A stretch of 64,000 nt of DNA from Antilocapra americana (GCA_007570785.1 ML660201.1:32549840-32613839), one strand, 5' to 3'. Counted from the first letter of the stretch, positions 24,931-38,579 are shown. Notes: generated from the letters alone by a model not told the origin. A program made the numbers and translations.

Positions 24931-25910
24931 TCTCACTGAAAAGTTGATGGTTTTAATGTCTTTGCCTAAGTGAAATATGTGTTTGCCTTAAAGCTTTCCC
25001 TGATAGCCTCTGCTTCAAGAATAGCTGCTATTTGCATACCCCATAAAGGGAAATTTGGGGGTTATCTGAACAGTTCTCAGTTTTCCATCTAGTAATTGCC
25101 ATGGCAATTCTTTCAGTACAAGCCCTGATTGCGCTTGATATACTCTCCCTGGTGCTTTGGCAGATGACTTCACATGGTGAATCCAGCTCAGCCTTGCCTT
25201 TCTTTAGCCACGGTGACAGGACTGTAGTTTGTCATGCTTCCAGCCAGCCTTGGGACTGGAGTAGAGGGGAGGAGGTTAGTGAGCACACCTGTGACTCGAG
25301 TCAATTTAAAAAAGCCTTCTTAAGAGCCAGAGACTTTTGAAATGTGCAATTAAAAATTGTATGTGTGCCCAGAGACCTTTTCAAAAGACCTTTTAGATGT
25401 AGCTAACCAAAAATAACTCCTTCCTGGGTGCCAGCCTCCTCGTGCAGGGGTATATGGAGACATGGGGATTTTTTTCTTCCCTTTTTTTTTTTTTTTGGAT
25501 AACATTTTTGGTAAAAAAGTAATAGGGCATATGGGGAAACTATGTCAAAGGGGCAGGAGATAGGAAGTATAATAGGAGAGTTGAAAGAGTCTGAGCCTAG
25601 AATGATGTTCTCTACTTTGGGATAATCAGGGAAATTCAGTTGAGCTTCTCAATTCAGAGAAATGCCCAAACTCAAAATAAAATATTGGATTTGTGTGCAG
25701 AATGTTATTTGTGAATGTTATCAAGAGAATTCACTAAAACTTTTGGTAGCATGTTTGGGAGCTGTTTATTTTAAATGAGACAATTGATTTTGGACATACC
25801 TAGGCTATTTCACAAATTGTTGAACGATGCAAATGGACAGGAAAAATCAGTTAAATTTAGAATTCAATTCAAAGTCGTGACTCCTTTTAATTTTTAAAAT
25901 AGCAGTTCTC

Positions 25911-26447
25911 ATTATTTATTTATTTATTTTTGGTTCTGCTGGTCTTCATTGATGTGCATGGGCTTTCTCGAGTTGCAGTGAGCGGGGCCTACTCTCTCGT
26001 TGCGGTTTGTGGGCTTCTTATTGTGGTCGTGATTCTTGTTCTGGAGCACGGTCTCTAGGTTATTCAGGCTTCAGTAATTGTGTTGCATGGTCTCAGTAGT
26101 TGTGGTGCACAGGCTTACTTGCCTGGGGCATGTACAATCTTCCCAGACGAGGGGGACTGCAGGTTGAACCCATGTCCCCTGCATTGGAAGGTAAAGTCTT
26201 AGAGAGAGTTGTGTATTAGTCACTCAGTTGTTTCTGACTCTTTGTGACCCTATGGACTGTAGTCCACCAAGCTTCTCTGTCCATGAAATTCTCCATGACA
26301 AGAATACTGGAGTGGGTTGCCATTTCCTTCTCCCAGGGATCTTCCCGACCCAGGGCTTGAACCCCGGTCTCCTGCATTGCAGGTAGATTCTTTACTGACT
26401 GAGCCATAGGGAAGACCTCCTAACCACTGGACAAACAGGGAAGTCCC
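25911..26447 (-). mobile_element. CHR-type SINE, antisense, split by a later Bov-tA
   Basis: The tail side 'tatttatttatttttggttctgc' and body ('ctttctcgagttgcagtgagc', 'gtctcagtagttgtggtgcac', 'cccctgcattggaaggtaaag') run to about 26201. The missing head continues after the insertion as 'taaccactggacaaacagggaagtccc' (26421-26447). The order of insertion is therefore CHR first, Bov-tA second. Confidence 0.9.
26202..26418 (-). mobile_element. Bov-tA SINE nested in CHR
   Basis: The complete antisense body runs from 'tagtcactcagttgtttctg' through 'ctggagtgggttgccatttcc' and 'ttgaaccccggtctcctgc' to 'ctgagccatagggaagac'. It interrupts the CHR copy 20-odd nt short of its head. Confidence 0.92.
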
Positions 26448-26914
26448 ATGATTCTCCATTTTTTATTTATATGAGTTATTCTTTGTGACCATACTATGTC
26501 TCCTGATATCATCTGTTTATTTTCAGAATGAGTTTTCTATTAGAAGAGTTTCTGTGTAATTGACTCTACAAATGGGAGCCAAACTCAAGACAACATATTG
26601 GAAGCCATAGTAGAAAATATAATCTGTAACAAAACAAAAGACACAAAGCAAAGACCCACTCCGGGCTCATCGCAGCTCAGTTGCTGTCAAGCTACATGAA
26701 ACAAGACTAAGGATCTGTGTCAGACAGTGGACACCAATGTCATCCTTCTGTTATATTTTCTTTTGATCTTCATGCTGACACATAGTGAACCCTAACCCCC
26801 TCCTTACACAAAAGCATTTAGGAATTCCCTTATAACTGAAATCAAGGAGGACTTTCTTGAAACACCTCTGTGCTCTACATGTCCCAGCATGGGAGTTTCG
26901 AGAGATATCTCTAA

Positions 26915-28316
<1,402 letters not shown>

Positions 28317-28559
28317 TAGATTTATTTTGTTTCATTTTTTTAAAACTTTCCATCTATTGTTGTACATACTGGTTATCAGGTGGCTCTTTGAGGCTTTCTA
28401 AACGTCTACTCCGTTAAGATCATTTTTATTTAAATACTGGAAAATGCATTCAAAATGCCTTCTGATTTCTCCAAATGCTAGCCTCTTTAGAATAAAGGTT
28501 ATGTTTATACATTATGTGTTTATACAAAGGGCATGCACATAGGGTAATGCTGTTGCTGA

Positions 28560-29190
28560 GAGTGGGATCTAGCTGCTCGGGACTCAAAAGCCAATAAAAA
28601 TGCAAGACTGGTGGAAAGGAAAATTTGCTTTGTTTGTTGGAAGCAGGCAACCTGAGGAAGGGTGGACTCATGTGCAGAGGCCAATTCCCACCCGCCCCTC
28701 CCCCAGTGACATTCAGTGGGCCGGAGCTTTTATAGGCAGAAGGAGGAGGTGTATAGGCAGAGAGAAGAGGCTACATGAGGAAATAGCACAGTTGTCTTAA
28801 AATTGGTTATGCAGCGGTCTGATCAGTGTCATCTTGATTGTTTAGTTTTCAGTTCCAGGGTCAGTTTATTCCCGTTTCTCTGAGGCCAGTTCTCAGAATT
28901 GTGGCAGCTTATGTCATGGCTACCTTCTGATCATCAGGGAGTTAGCTTATTCCACCTGATGGAGGTTTCAGTATCTGTAAAATAGCTCAAAGGATATGGC
29001 TCCAAATGCTATTTGTAGCCATTGAGGAGGACCTCAATGGGTCCTGACTTTGCTTAGTGACTAAACTAGTGTTTTTTGGTTCTGTTTGATTGTTTTCATT
29101 TGCTTCTGCGTTTTCTCACTTCTCCCATTAAACTTAATCTTTGACTAAAGTTTTTCTGTGGACAAAAGACAGGTGGAGGGCCTGGAAGGA
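28560..29190. other. Unassigned repeat-like segment, possibly an old LTR
   Basis: A GC-richer block with AATAAA at about 28594 is followed by 'cagttctcagaattgtggc', 'cttctgatcatcagggag' and 'cctgactttgcttagtgac'. I have a recollection of such blocks recurring in artiodactyl genomes as endogenous-retrovirus LTRs, but I cannot place its ends or name the family. There are no coding remnants of a virus here. Confidence 0.25.
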
Positions 29191-29319
29191 AAGAACCATA
29201 GTGTCCTGCTCTGTTTCAATTTCTTTTAAATGTAAATCAAACTGTGCCTTTTAAAACCCATTGAGATTTGAAAACCTTCATCCTGTAAGTCTCCTGAACC
29301 TGGTCTGCACAGCGTGCAT

Positions 29320-29950
29320 GTGAAATGTAACTCTTGGCCACTCTTCCAGCCTCATCTCACACTCCTTTCCCTTCCTCAGTGTGCTTGGCCACCTGGCTTC
29401 TCTGTGATGCCTTCAGTTCTCTAAGCCCTTCTGTCTCAGGGCCTTTGCACTTTCTGTTTCCATTGCTTAGAAGACTTTTCCCCAACTATTCACTTGGCTG
29501 GCTCAGTCTCATTCAAGTCTCCTCCTGAGAGAGGGATTCTCTGATTATTTATCTGAAGTAGTCCCCAGCAACAAGAAGGAAACGGCAACCCACTCCAATA
29601 GTCTTGCCTAGAGAATCCCGTGGACAGAGGAGCCTGGTGGGCTGCTGTCTATGGGGTCATGCAGAGTTGGACACAACTGAAGCGACTTAGCAGCAGCAGC
29701 AGCAGCCCCCAGCAATCCTGTGTAATCCCTGTTGTATCACTCCATTTCTTGTTAGCCTTTATCACAGTCATTATTATCACAAGCCATTGTTTTGTACATT
29801 TTCTTATTTCTCTTTGTTGCTCTCCCTTTTTTGTTAGATTTTAATATCCTTAAAGCCAGGGCCCACGTCCACATGTTGACAGTTGTGTCCCCAGCATTTA
29901 ACATAGTACCTGACTCCTGCTAGGCATTCATGCATGAACAGATAATGAAT
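29320..29950. repeat. L2 LINE remnant, interrupted by a Bov-A insertion
   Basis: 'tggccacctggcttctctgtg', 'cagggcctttgcactttctg', 'ttcacttggctggctcag' and, after the insertion, 'atcctgtgtaatccctg', 'taaagccagggcccacg' and 'gaatgaatggac' follow the L2 3' region. It is split at 29563-29715. Confidence 0.6.
29572..29706 (+). mobile_element. Bov-A SINE monomer with CAG tail and 9-bp target duplication
   Basis: Body: 'ggcaacccactccaatagtc', 'gacagaggagcctggtggg', 'gttggacacaactgaagcg'. It ends in five CAG/AGC units. The flanks are CCCCAGCAA at 29563-29571 and 29707-29715, a perfect 9-bp duplication within an L2. Confidence 0.9.
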
Positions 29951-31183
29951 GAATGGACATGTGGTTATTATTTCCCTTGGTGGGAGCAACAGTTTCATGA
30001 ATCATATTTAAAACATCTCAGCATACCCACATTTTGATGAAGTGGTTAAGAATCTCAGAGAAGTGGGGTATTCTAAATAAATCTTGAGACAGTTGGCTTT
30101 CTTCTTTTTCCCCTGACAGCACCCCCATCCCCCCACCCCTGTCCCACCAGGACTTCCAGGACCTCACACTGAGAAGTATTTCCTGGATCAGTGTTTGTGG
30201 CTAATCTTGATTGATTACCTCCCACAATGGGCAGGAGATCCGTAGTTCCCCTGACTCTTGCCTACATGATGTGTTTATGCACAGAATATTCTGACCCTCT
30301 GAAAAAAGATCAGGAACCAGACTTCTACTTTCTCTCCATTTCACTGAGATGGAAAAGCTTGTGTATGTTGCAACAGCAGTGATCTTGGGCTCTCACGAAA
30401 CTATGTGTTCTGTGAATAAAATGATTGGGTTATTGGAAGGAAATCCAGAATTCAGAACTGTCTGTGTGAAGCACAGTGCTGAGTTCACCATTCTTAAACA
30501 GGTATAAAAGCCATTTGCAGATTTTTTCAAAGAGTTTTAAATCTACCAATAATATTTTGAAGTGTCTTCTTGTACCCAGATCGCTTGACTTCACAGATAG
30601 CTGTGTTTTAAACAGTGACCAAGGTGTTACAGGAAGTGACTTGAGGATAAGATGAGGAGGAGGGGGAAAGGGTTGAGGATGGTGGTACCTGGCACTCACA
30701 AGCAGGGGAGCAGTTTACAAAGTGCTCTTCAAACCTACATGCGCCCCTCAGGCCATGTTTACCATGTCCCCGACAGGTAGGCCGGTACCAATCAAGAGCA
30801 GGATTGAGAAATTGACCGGGATTCTTTTGTTTCCAGTCCAGTGTTCTGCTTTACTTAACTCTGAATACCGCTGATTTTTGCATATTTGCTGGTTTTAGTG
30901 GCCAGCAAGTTGGAAACTTGTAAATAGTTTTTGGTACATCAGGGCGTCTCTGATTCAGCCACTGCTCATTTGACATTACAAATCACACTGTTCTCCTTCT
31001 TCATTTATTTGCCTCTCCATTTCTTTTGTCATTTTGTTCAGTTTTTCTTTTCCATTCAAGTTAATTTTAAAGGGATGAAAAACGAAGTATCATTGTATTC
31101 TACTAAACCACAATGGTTAATGGAACCATTTTGTAATGAATCTGCCCAAGCTAGCAAACAACTCATCATAAAAACATATCCCT

Positions 31184-31278
31184 AGCTGATTCACTTTGTT
31201 GTACAGCAGAAACTAACACAACATTGTAAAGCAATTATACTCCAACAATAAAATTAAATTAAAAAAAATTTTTAAAGA
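31184..31278 (+). mobile_element. L1 3' end, severely 5'-truncated
   Basis: 'ctgattcactttgttgtac', 'aactaacacaacattgtaaag' and 'actccaacaataaaatt' ending in A-rich sequence are the common artiodactyl L1 3' terminus. The same terminus appears at 37310-37394 and reversed at 41060-41297 in part. Confidence 0.75.
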
Positions 31279-32755
31279 GTTAAAAATGTTAAAGAATCTT
31301 AACCACAGTGAAATACAATGGAAATGATCAGACTATTCATCAATAAAATATGGGTTAAAAATAAAATACCCTTGATTTCAAATATGTTTATTTTCTTCCT
31401 GAATTCCTCAGACTGTCTTTTGGTTAATGCCATTACATTTTATAACATTAAATTAATAAGAGAAGCTCCCGAATACATTACCACATTAGTCAACATCTGC
31501 ATAGTTTATTCCAGAATCTGAGTAATTTAAAATCATTGTAACATCAGCAGTCTTTAAAATATGCTATATGCTTTGCGTTTGATTTATGTATCAGATAGAA
31601 AGTTTGTATGTCTTCACTTGGCAAGCCAGCACCAGCTACTATTAATCTTTCTAGAAAGCATATAAATATATTTGTTTCTGCCATATATCAGTTATTTGAA
31701 TCAGGGCTGGCATTTTAATCATTCTTCTTGTATGATGGGAGTGTAAATGAAAAGGTTTGATGATCAATAAGGATAGCAGCTAGGTTAAATGAGAAAGCAA
31801 ATGGCCACTTCACTGATTCTTTCTAATGAATCTCATTTCTGTCTTAACTCCTGGTAAGCAGACTGATAAACTCATTAAGTCTACACTTTTCTTGATTCTC
31901 AGGATTTCATATCTCAAGGATGGCACTTTCTGTGCTTTAAAGAAGTATCTTTTCTACTTTGGGGCAAAATAGCTACATTTGCATTTTGGTTTTCAATCAG
32001 TCTCCTAAACTTGTTTTTTATTTTTGTTGTGGTTGAGATCAGGTGCATTTTTTTTTTTCCATCTCCCTCCTGCCAACCTGAAAATAAGCAGAGGTTGAAA
32101 TATTATTTGTAAATTTCTGGAGACAGTTTCCTGGGTCAGGCTTGGTCTTGCTGGGGGTGTCCATCCATAGCCTTGGCAATTGGGATCATCACTGATTTGT
32201 TTATAGGTGTCTTCTCTGTAAACAAGTCCGTGTCTGTGGCTGGCAGTCAAGTTCTATAAAGGGCAGCCCCTTCTTCCTTTGCCTGGCTTCCCATTTTCCC
32301 ATGGCCGGTCCATTCCTCCTTCTCCCTCTGCTGTCCAGTCCGGAGAATGCCTTTTATTTTTCTTAATTTTTCACAGAGCATTTGCTTTCAGAAGACCTAT
32401 CACCTGATACCATTGTGAATCTAGAGTCTTTTTTACGTGTTTGGAAAATGATGCTCCAAGGTGATTACTATTGTTTTGAATATTTTTTTTAATTTACAAA
32501 AGATGAAGAATTTGTTTGATAAAGGTTTTTTACTTTTAAAAAGGGATTGTACTATATGTGGCATAACTACCTGTGCCCTCTGTGTATTTTGTATATTTGA
32601 CTAATTTATACCTAGTAGGAAGTACAATGCTTTTGAAGATACCATTGGGGGTGCAGTCAGAATACTGTTTCAAGAGACAATTTGGAATATTTTTTGAAAG
32701 AGGAGAATGTATGTTTTACTTTGACAGAAAATGTGTATTGAAAAAGCTGAACTGA

Positions 32756-32893
32756 GGACTTCCCTCTTGGTCCAGTGGTTAAGACTCTGAGTTCCCAATG
32801 AAGAGGCCAGGGTTCATTTCCTGGTCAGGGAACTAGATCCCACATGCCAAAAGTAAGATTCAGTGTGGCCAAATTAAAAAAAAAAAAGGTACA
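32756..32893 (+). mobile_element. CHR-type SINE, sense orientation
   Basis: The head 'ggacttccctcttggtccagtgg' is followed by 'ccagggttcatttcctggtc', 'gaactagatcccacatgcc' and an A12 tail. It is the only CHR copy in the window in sense orientation. A 16-bp repeat abuts its head on the left (32740-32755), and its partner lies beyond the adjoining BovB (33479-33494). Confidence 0.9.
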
Positions 32894-32909
32894 TATCATT
32901 TTGTTTTTG

Positions 32910-33478
32910 TTGTTGTTCGGTCACTAAGTCATGTCCGACTCTTTGCAACCCCATGGATTGTAGCATGCCAGGCCTCTGTGTCCCGTACTATCTGCTCTAG
33001 TTTGCTCAAACTCCTGGCCATTGAGTTCGTGATGCCATCCAACCATCTCACCCTCTGTCACCCTCTTCTTCTCCTGCCCTCAGTCTTTCCCAGCATCAGG
33101 GCCTTTTCAGTGAATCAACTCTTTGCATCAAGTGGCCAAAGTATTGGAGCTTCAGCTTTGGCATCAGTGCTTCCTATGAATATTCAGAGTTAATTTCTTT
33201 TAGGATTGACTGGTTTGATCTCCTTGCAATCCAAGGGACTCTCAGGAGTCTTCTCTAGCACCACAGTTCAAAAACATCAGTTCTTTGGTGCTCAGCCTTC
33301 TTTATGGTCCAACTCTCATATCTGTCCATGACTACTGAAAAAACCATAGCTTTGACTATATGGACTTTTGTTGACAAAGTGATATCTTTGATTTTTCATG
33401 CACTGTCTAGGTTTGTTACAGCTTCTCTTCCAAGGAGCGAGTGTGTTTTAACCATCTTGTTTTAAGTAATATTTAAAA
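32910..33478 (-). mobile_element. BovB LINE 3' part, antisense, placed in the CHR tail
   Basis: 'cggtcactaagtcatgtccg', 'gttcgtgatgccatccaacc', 'ttcccagcatcagggcc', 'cacagttcaaaaacatcag' and further 5' parts ('ctgtccatgactactgaaaa', 'gacaaagtgatatctttg') follow the reversed BovB 3' region. It is the longest BovB piece in the window and has no intact frame. It lies between the CHR poly(A) and the right-hand 16-bp repeat. Confidence 0.88.
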
Positions 33479-35015
33479 GAAAAAGCTAAACTGAAGGTTC
33501 CAGGAGTCTGCCTCTAGTTCACCCTCTGCCTGTAACTCCTCTGTAACTCTGACTGGGTTACAACTCCTGCCCTGAGACTCATCTCTTTATCTTGAAAAAA
33601 AAAGGGGGGGGGGGATGTTTTGAACTAGATCATCTTTAGGATGACCGCTCCAATTTTATGCCTACAATACTTTCATTGATGTGTAGAGGAAAGAAAGATT
33701 TGAGAGTCAGATGATGCAAGTTTAAATTCCAACTCCTGCCTTTATTCCCTTTGTGACTTTAGGCAAGTCATCTGAAAAAAGTAACACTTGTACCCGTTCT
33801 GACCTAGAGGCAGTCACTTGCTGAGTAGTGTGTTACTGATCTTATCTAGTATCAGAAGCCACTGGGTGGGGTAGCTTATTTTTTCTCTTTTTAAAAAGAG
33901 TTTTATCCTGTATCTGCAGAATCTTAATCTGAGTGCAGGCACCCACCTGTATTTCTTTTTAGAAGCTCTACCAGCAATTCTGATATAAAATCAGAATTGG
34001 AATCAATTTTAGGCTCCTGCCCTCCTGATTCCTTCTCATTTTGATTCTGTGACATATAAATGGGAGTTAAATAAATTTATAAAGTTTAACAGTTGTTTTC
34101 ATTTCTAAGGAATTTTCTTCTTCTAAAGTCTACTTTCTAAGCCACAGATTTCTCCATCTTTGCTAAGGTCCGTTGCAGCCCCCAAATTTGATGTTTCTGC
34201 TTTAGAGGAGGGTAGAAAGGGGGACTTGGTCTCGGAGATGCTTCTTTTGAGCTCATCCCCCTAGTGGCTTTAGCTGATCATAAAGGAATTAGAAGTAATG
34301 CTTTGTTTACTGAGTGCTCTTGTCAGGACACTGAGTAATTTTAGGATCTGAATGTAAAGTAATGAAATGCTAGGATTCCTGGAGGGAAAGAGTCTATCCG
34401 ACTTGTACTCTTGTATCTCTGGAGATCATGGGGAACCTGGTATGTGGTAAGGTCTCAGATAATTTTAACTTCCTCTGCAAGTCACATTAGAAAATTAATT
34501 ACGAAGCTTCATAGTTACTCTTCATAACTTCAGAAACATAAGAAAGAGATGTTAAAAGACAACAAATTAGATATAAAAATGGTGGTAGTGATAGTAATGA
34601 TAGTGTTAAAAATATTATTGATTATATTATGTATCAGAATTGTTACCATGGTACAAACGATACAGACACACTTAAATAAAACCTCTTAGCATCCTATTGT
34701 TGCAACCACATTGGAACCATCCATTTTCAGTGTGATTCTGAACAGGGCTCTGTGGGAAATAAAGGCAGTGATTGGTAGGGGAAAAAAAGTGAAGGAATTG
34801 CTTTTATTGTAGGTGTTGAGACTCCACAGTTTAATTTGCTTGGTATAAAGCAAAAGGGAAATTTTTGGTTTAGTTGGTAAGTATGTATAAGACTCTTCCT
34901 TGCTTAAAGCTTTTGTAATAAAAACACTAAACGCTTCCATAGTGTGCCAGGCTGAGTTCGTTCTAAACATTTTACATGTCATAATTCAGGAGCCCTCTGA
35001 GGTGATTAAAACCTT

Positions 35016-35225
35016 GTTGTTATTTAGTTGATAAGTGGTGTCTGACTCCTTTACAACCTCATGGACTGTAGCCCACCAGGCTTCTCTGCCCATGGGATTT
35101 TCCAGGTAAGGATACTGGAGTGGGTTGCCATTTCCTTCTCCAGAGGATCTTCCTGACTTAGGGATCGAACTCGCATCTCCTGCATTGGCAGGAGGATTCT
35201 TGACTGCTGAGCCACCAAGGAAGCC
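35016..35225 (-). mobile_element. Bov-tA SINE, antisense, with perfect 13-bp target duplication
   Basis: Typical body and head ('ctgagccaccaaggaagcc'). The flanking repeats are identical: TGATTAAAACCTT at 35003-35015 and 35226-35238. Confidence 0.95.
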
Positions 35226-35279
35226 TGATTAAAACCTTATTTCCCCTTTAACGATTTTTTAAATAGGAAGTCTTTTACA

Positions 35280-35457
35280 TTTTTATTTATTTATCTTTGA
35301 AGTCTTTATTGAATTTGTTGCAATATTGCTTCTGTTTATGTTTTGTTTTTTTGGCTCTGAGGCATGTGGAATCTTATAAGTTTCCCTGACAGGGATCAAA
35401 CCTGTATCCCAAGAATTGGAAGGCAGAGTCTTAACCACTGGACCAGCAGGGAAGTCT
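35280..35457 (-). mobile_element. CHR-type SINE, antisense
   Basis: 'tttattgaatttgttgcaat', 'ggctctgaggcatgtggaatc', 'aattggaaggcagagtc' and 'ccactggaccagcagggaag' are diagnostic. It sits 40 nt after the neighbouring Bov-tA unit. Confidence 0.9.
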
Positions 35458-35469
35458 CTACCTCCACTT

Positions 35470-35555
35470 AAGAGGAGAGGATCCTGAGGCCCAGAGAAGC
35501 TCACTGATTTACCCAGAATCACACAGCTGACTTTGAACCCAGCGATTCTACTTCC
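35470..35555 (-). repeat. MIR SINE remnant, antisense
   Basis: 'ctgaggcccagagaagctc', 'gatttacccagaatcacacagc' and 'tgactttgaacccagcg' match the reversed MIR core. Confidence 0.7.
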
Positions 35556-36189
35556 ATCTCTTACCCCTGTGTTAAGCAGCCTCCTGGCTTTTAGATAAGA
35601 AGCTCCAATACTGTAACCGTTGAGCAGTACACCTTATACATAAAGGAATGAATAAGGTCTGAAGTCTGTGGCAAATTAATGCAGCTTAATTTTCATACAA
35701 ATTAATGATGATATTTAGTTCATTAAATCATCATCGATCCACAGAGGGAAAGCAATATCTGATCTCATCGTCCAAGCGCATGATTAGCATTAGTTCTTCT
35801 TTGTGTGTGTTTTTCCTGTCTGAAACGATGTAGAACCATCATAATTAGAACCGCAGTGAGCTGTGCCTTGCCTCAGAGTTAAACCCGAGTGATCTGGCGC
35901 TTCTGTTCTCTTTGCCCTCTGGTCACGGACTGGAGAATGAATTGCAAATTGCACCACTTAAGGTTTGACTGCCAGAATCTCTTCAGTTGAGCTGCAGGGC
36001 CTCGGAAAGAAATTTCAGGTTGCTGGCTGAGTGGTGTCCTAATAGAGGTGGAGAGTCCTGTGTGTTCACATCTGCACAACCCATCCCCTCCCCTCCTCTG
36101 TCCTGTCATCCTCCCACGTCTTCCCTGGCCTCTGTCATCCATCATGTGGCACCTGGCCTTGCCGTGGCCTTGCAACAGGTCTTGACGCG

Positions 36190-36545
36190 TCCTCTAGTCC
36201 GTTCTCCAGCTAGAGTGATTTAAAGTCAATTGGATCCAGTCACTGCTCGTGTCAGGATGGCGTCCCATCATTCAAAGGAAACTCCCAAGTCCTGTGTCAC
36301 AGTCGAGAGCTGCTCCTTCTTCTGTGTGTGCATTTCCTCTTGCAGACAGCCACGCGGCTCTCTCACTCCTGTCCTCCAGGCTTCTGGTCCTTTCCTCCGA
36401 GGAGCCTACTCTGACTGCTACATAGCAAACAGTGTCCACCATCATCATGCTCTGCTCTTTTCTCTGTGAGCGCAAAGACTGGATCTCAATCACGGTTTGA
36501 TCCCCACCACCTAAAATCGTGCCTGGCACATTGAAGGTCTTCAGA
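36190..36545. repeat. L2-like LINE remnant
   Basis: 'tctccagctagagtgatttaaag', 'ggatggcgtcccatcattc', 'tctctgtgagcgcaaagactgg' and 'cgtgcctggcacattgaag' follow L2 order. The overlapping open frames of 79-113 codons are chance. Confidence 0.5.
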
Positions 36546-36999
36546 AAATTCTCTATATTGAAAGAAAAATAAGAATTAATGCCAGGCCATTTGTTTTCAT
36601 AAGTGCTCATCATCTTGGACAGAATTTTCTGGGATGAGCACTTATCATTAGAGCTAGGAAGATGGGCAGCAGGAGCTGGACCACCTCAGAAATCACAGCA
36701 TGAAGGTGACATAGCCTGACTTCCAACCCAGACTTCTTGGCCTACAAAACCCATCCCTCTATCATGGGCTGTTCTAAATGGCAAGGGAAACATGATAAAA
36801 ATGAACTTACATACAGGATAGAAATAGACCCACAGACAATAGAAAACAAACTTATGGTTACCAAAGGGGAAGGGATAAATTAAGAGTTTGGCATTAATAG
36901 ATACACACTGCTATACATACAATAGATAAACAACAAGGACCTACGGTATAGCACAGGGAATATTTTATAATAACCTATAAAAGAAAAGAGTCTGAAAAA

Positions 37000-37033
37000 T
37001 AATACACACACACACGTGTGTGTGTGTGTGTGT
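37000..37033. repeat. (CA)n(TG)n alternating repeat
   Basis: About six CA units run directly into about nine TG units, giving a self-complementary alternating tract at the Bov-tA tail junction. Such tracts favour cruciform or Z-DNA. Confidence 0.85.
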
Positions 37034-37250
37034 GCGTGCTTAGTCACTCAGTCATGCCTGACTCTTTTGTGACCCCATGGACTATAGCCTGCCAGGCTCC
37101 TCTGTCTATAGGATTTTCCAGGGAGGAATACTGGAGCAGGGTGCCGTTTCCTACTCCAGGGGATCTTCCTGACCCAGGACTCGAACCCATGTCTCTTGAG
37201 TCTCCTGCATTGGCAGGTGGATTCTTTACCACTGCACCACCTGGGAAGCC
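37034..37250 (-). mobile_element. Bov-tA SINE nested in L1, antisense
   Basis: Body from 'gcttagtcactcagtcatgcc' through 'tttccactggag'-type sequence and 'aacccatgtctcttgagtctcc' to the head 'gcaccacctgggaagcc'. It lies in the TA/TG-rich part of the L1 3' UTR. Confidence 0.92.
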
Positions 37251-37305
37251 AATATATATGTATATATGTGTATATATACTCATACACACACACAGGCACA
37301 TGTGC
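37251..37305. repeat. TA/CA-rich simple repeat
   Basis: Degenerate TATATG, TGTATATA and CACACA units are the right-hand continuation of the L1 simple-repeat region split by the Bov-tA. Confidence 0.75.
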
Positions 37306-37449
37306 ACGTATGTGTATAACTGAATCACTGTGCTATGTACCTAAAACTAACACAACATTGTAAATCAACTCTACTTCAAATAAATAAATAAATCACAAGG
37401 AAATACATTCATGACAGTGGATCATGGTCCAGTTAAGCCTGTTCTCCAG

Positions 37450-37640
37450 GTCCAATGCAGTTGGCACTATCCACATGTGGCTATTTAATTAAAGTTAAAT
37501 AAAATGTAAAATGTAGTCTGACAGACCACAATTCAAGAACTGAAGAGCATATGTGGCCAGTGGCTACCATAATGGGCAGTGCGGTTTTAGAATCTTTGTA
37601 TCCTCATAGAAAATGCTGTTGGACAGTGCTGCTCTAGAGA
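37450..37640. mobile_element. hAT-like DNA transposon relic
   Basis: 'ctatccacatgtggctattt', 'gaactgaagagcatatgtgg', 'ccagtggctaccataatgggc' and 'ttggacagtgctgctctag' match a familiar mammalian non-autonomous element whose name I do not assign. A short related piece lies near 23905-23990. Confidence 0.5.
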
Positions 37641-38579
37641 TTTTGATTATTCTGCCCTCAAAAGTGCTATGTTGAATATCCTTCATTTTACTCTTTCTCT
37701 TCTTTTTAATGCCTTTTAAAGAAGAAAAATATGAAATTGAAGGCAACTTCATGGTTAATGCACTTCTTTTTATACAGATAATAATAATAATAGGTCCTAT
37801 TTATTAAATTCTTTCCATGTGTAGGTACTGCTGTCAGCTCTCTACATGTGTTAACTGAATGTTATGGGGTCATAAGGAATTGAGTCTGAGAGAACATGAA
37901 ACACTTGAAGCATATTAGCACTTGGGCCATCTGCTGTGTCCCAGTCCTGAGGTAGCTCACCAGCTTTTAACCTGGCCAGGAAGCATCTCATATGTTATAC
38001 TGGACTGCTGTTAAGAAGTTTAATTTGCATTATTATATTATGTAAAGTATCTTTACTCCAAAAAGGGAAGAAACTTTAACACAAAAAAATTCACCTTAAA
38101 TTCGTATATGTAAAATAGTATATAATCCGCTGCATGAACTGTCAGCAATTTACAGTTTGTCAGACCTCTACTTCAAAAAGGAAGATGTAGAAGTCATCTT
38201 GGTGTATTTATCTGATTTGTTATCTCAAACTAATTGATCTCCCCGCTTACCTATGAAGCTTCGTTTTTCTAGTAATTTTGAAAGTCGAGTCCTCTTATTA
38301 AATCCAGTGTGCTACCTAGTATCTTCCTAGTGATTAAATATAAACGTCATGTACCAAGTTATTTGCTTTTGTGCATTATTTATTATAAATGTGTACATGA
38401 TTTATAATTTTCGTTAAGGAGTGGTGACATTGCCTCCCCTTTCTGGAAGAGTGTAGGAATTTCACGTTAGAATTATTGCATTGGTCTGTGGGCTATAGAA
38501 TAGTCATTCTACCTACAAGGCTACATTTAAGTGTAAAGAGGTTCTTTTGTTTTCCCTTTTGGGGAACACAAATTCCTAA

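Larger units (their letters stand above)
36790..37394 (+). mobile_element. L1 3' end, interrupted by a Bov-tA
   Basis: 'gaacttacatacaggatag', 'agacccacagacaatagaaaac' and 'cttatggttaccaaaggg' lead to 'ggtatagcacagggaatatt'. After the insertion and simple repeats come 'tgtataactgaatcactgtgc' and 'aacacaacattgtaaatcaac' with an AAAT tail. Confidence 0.8.
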
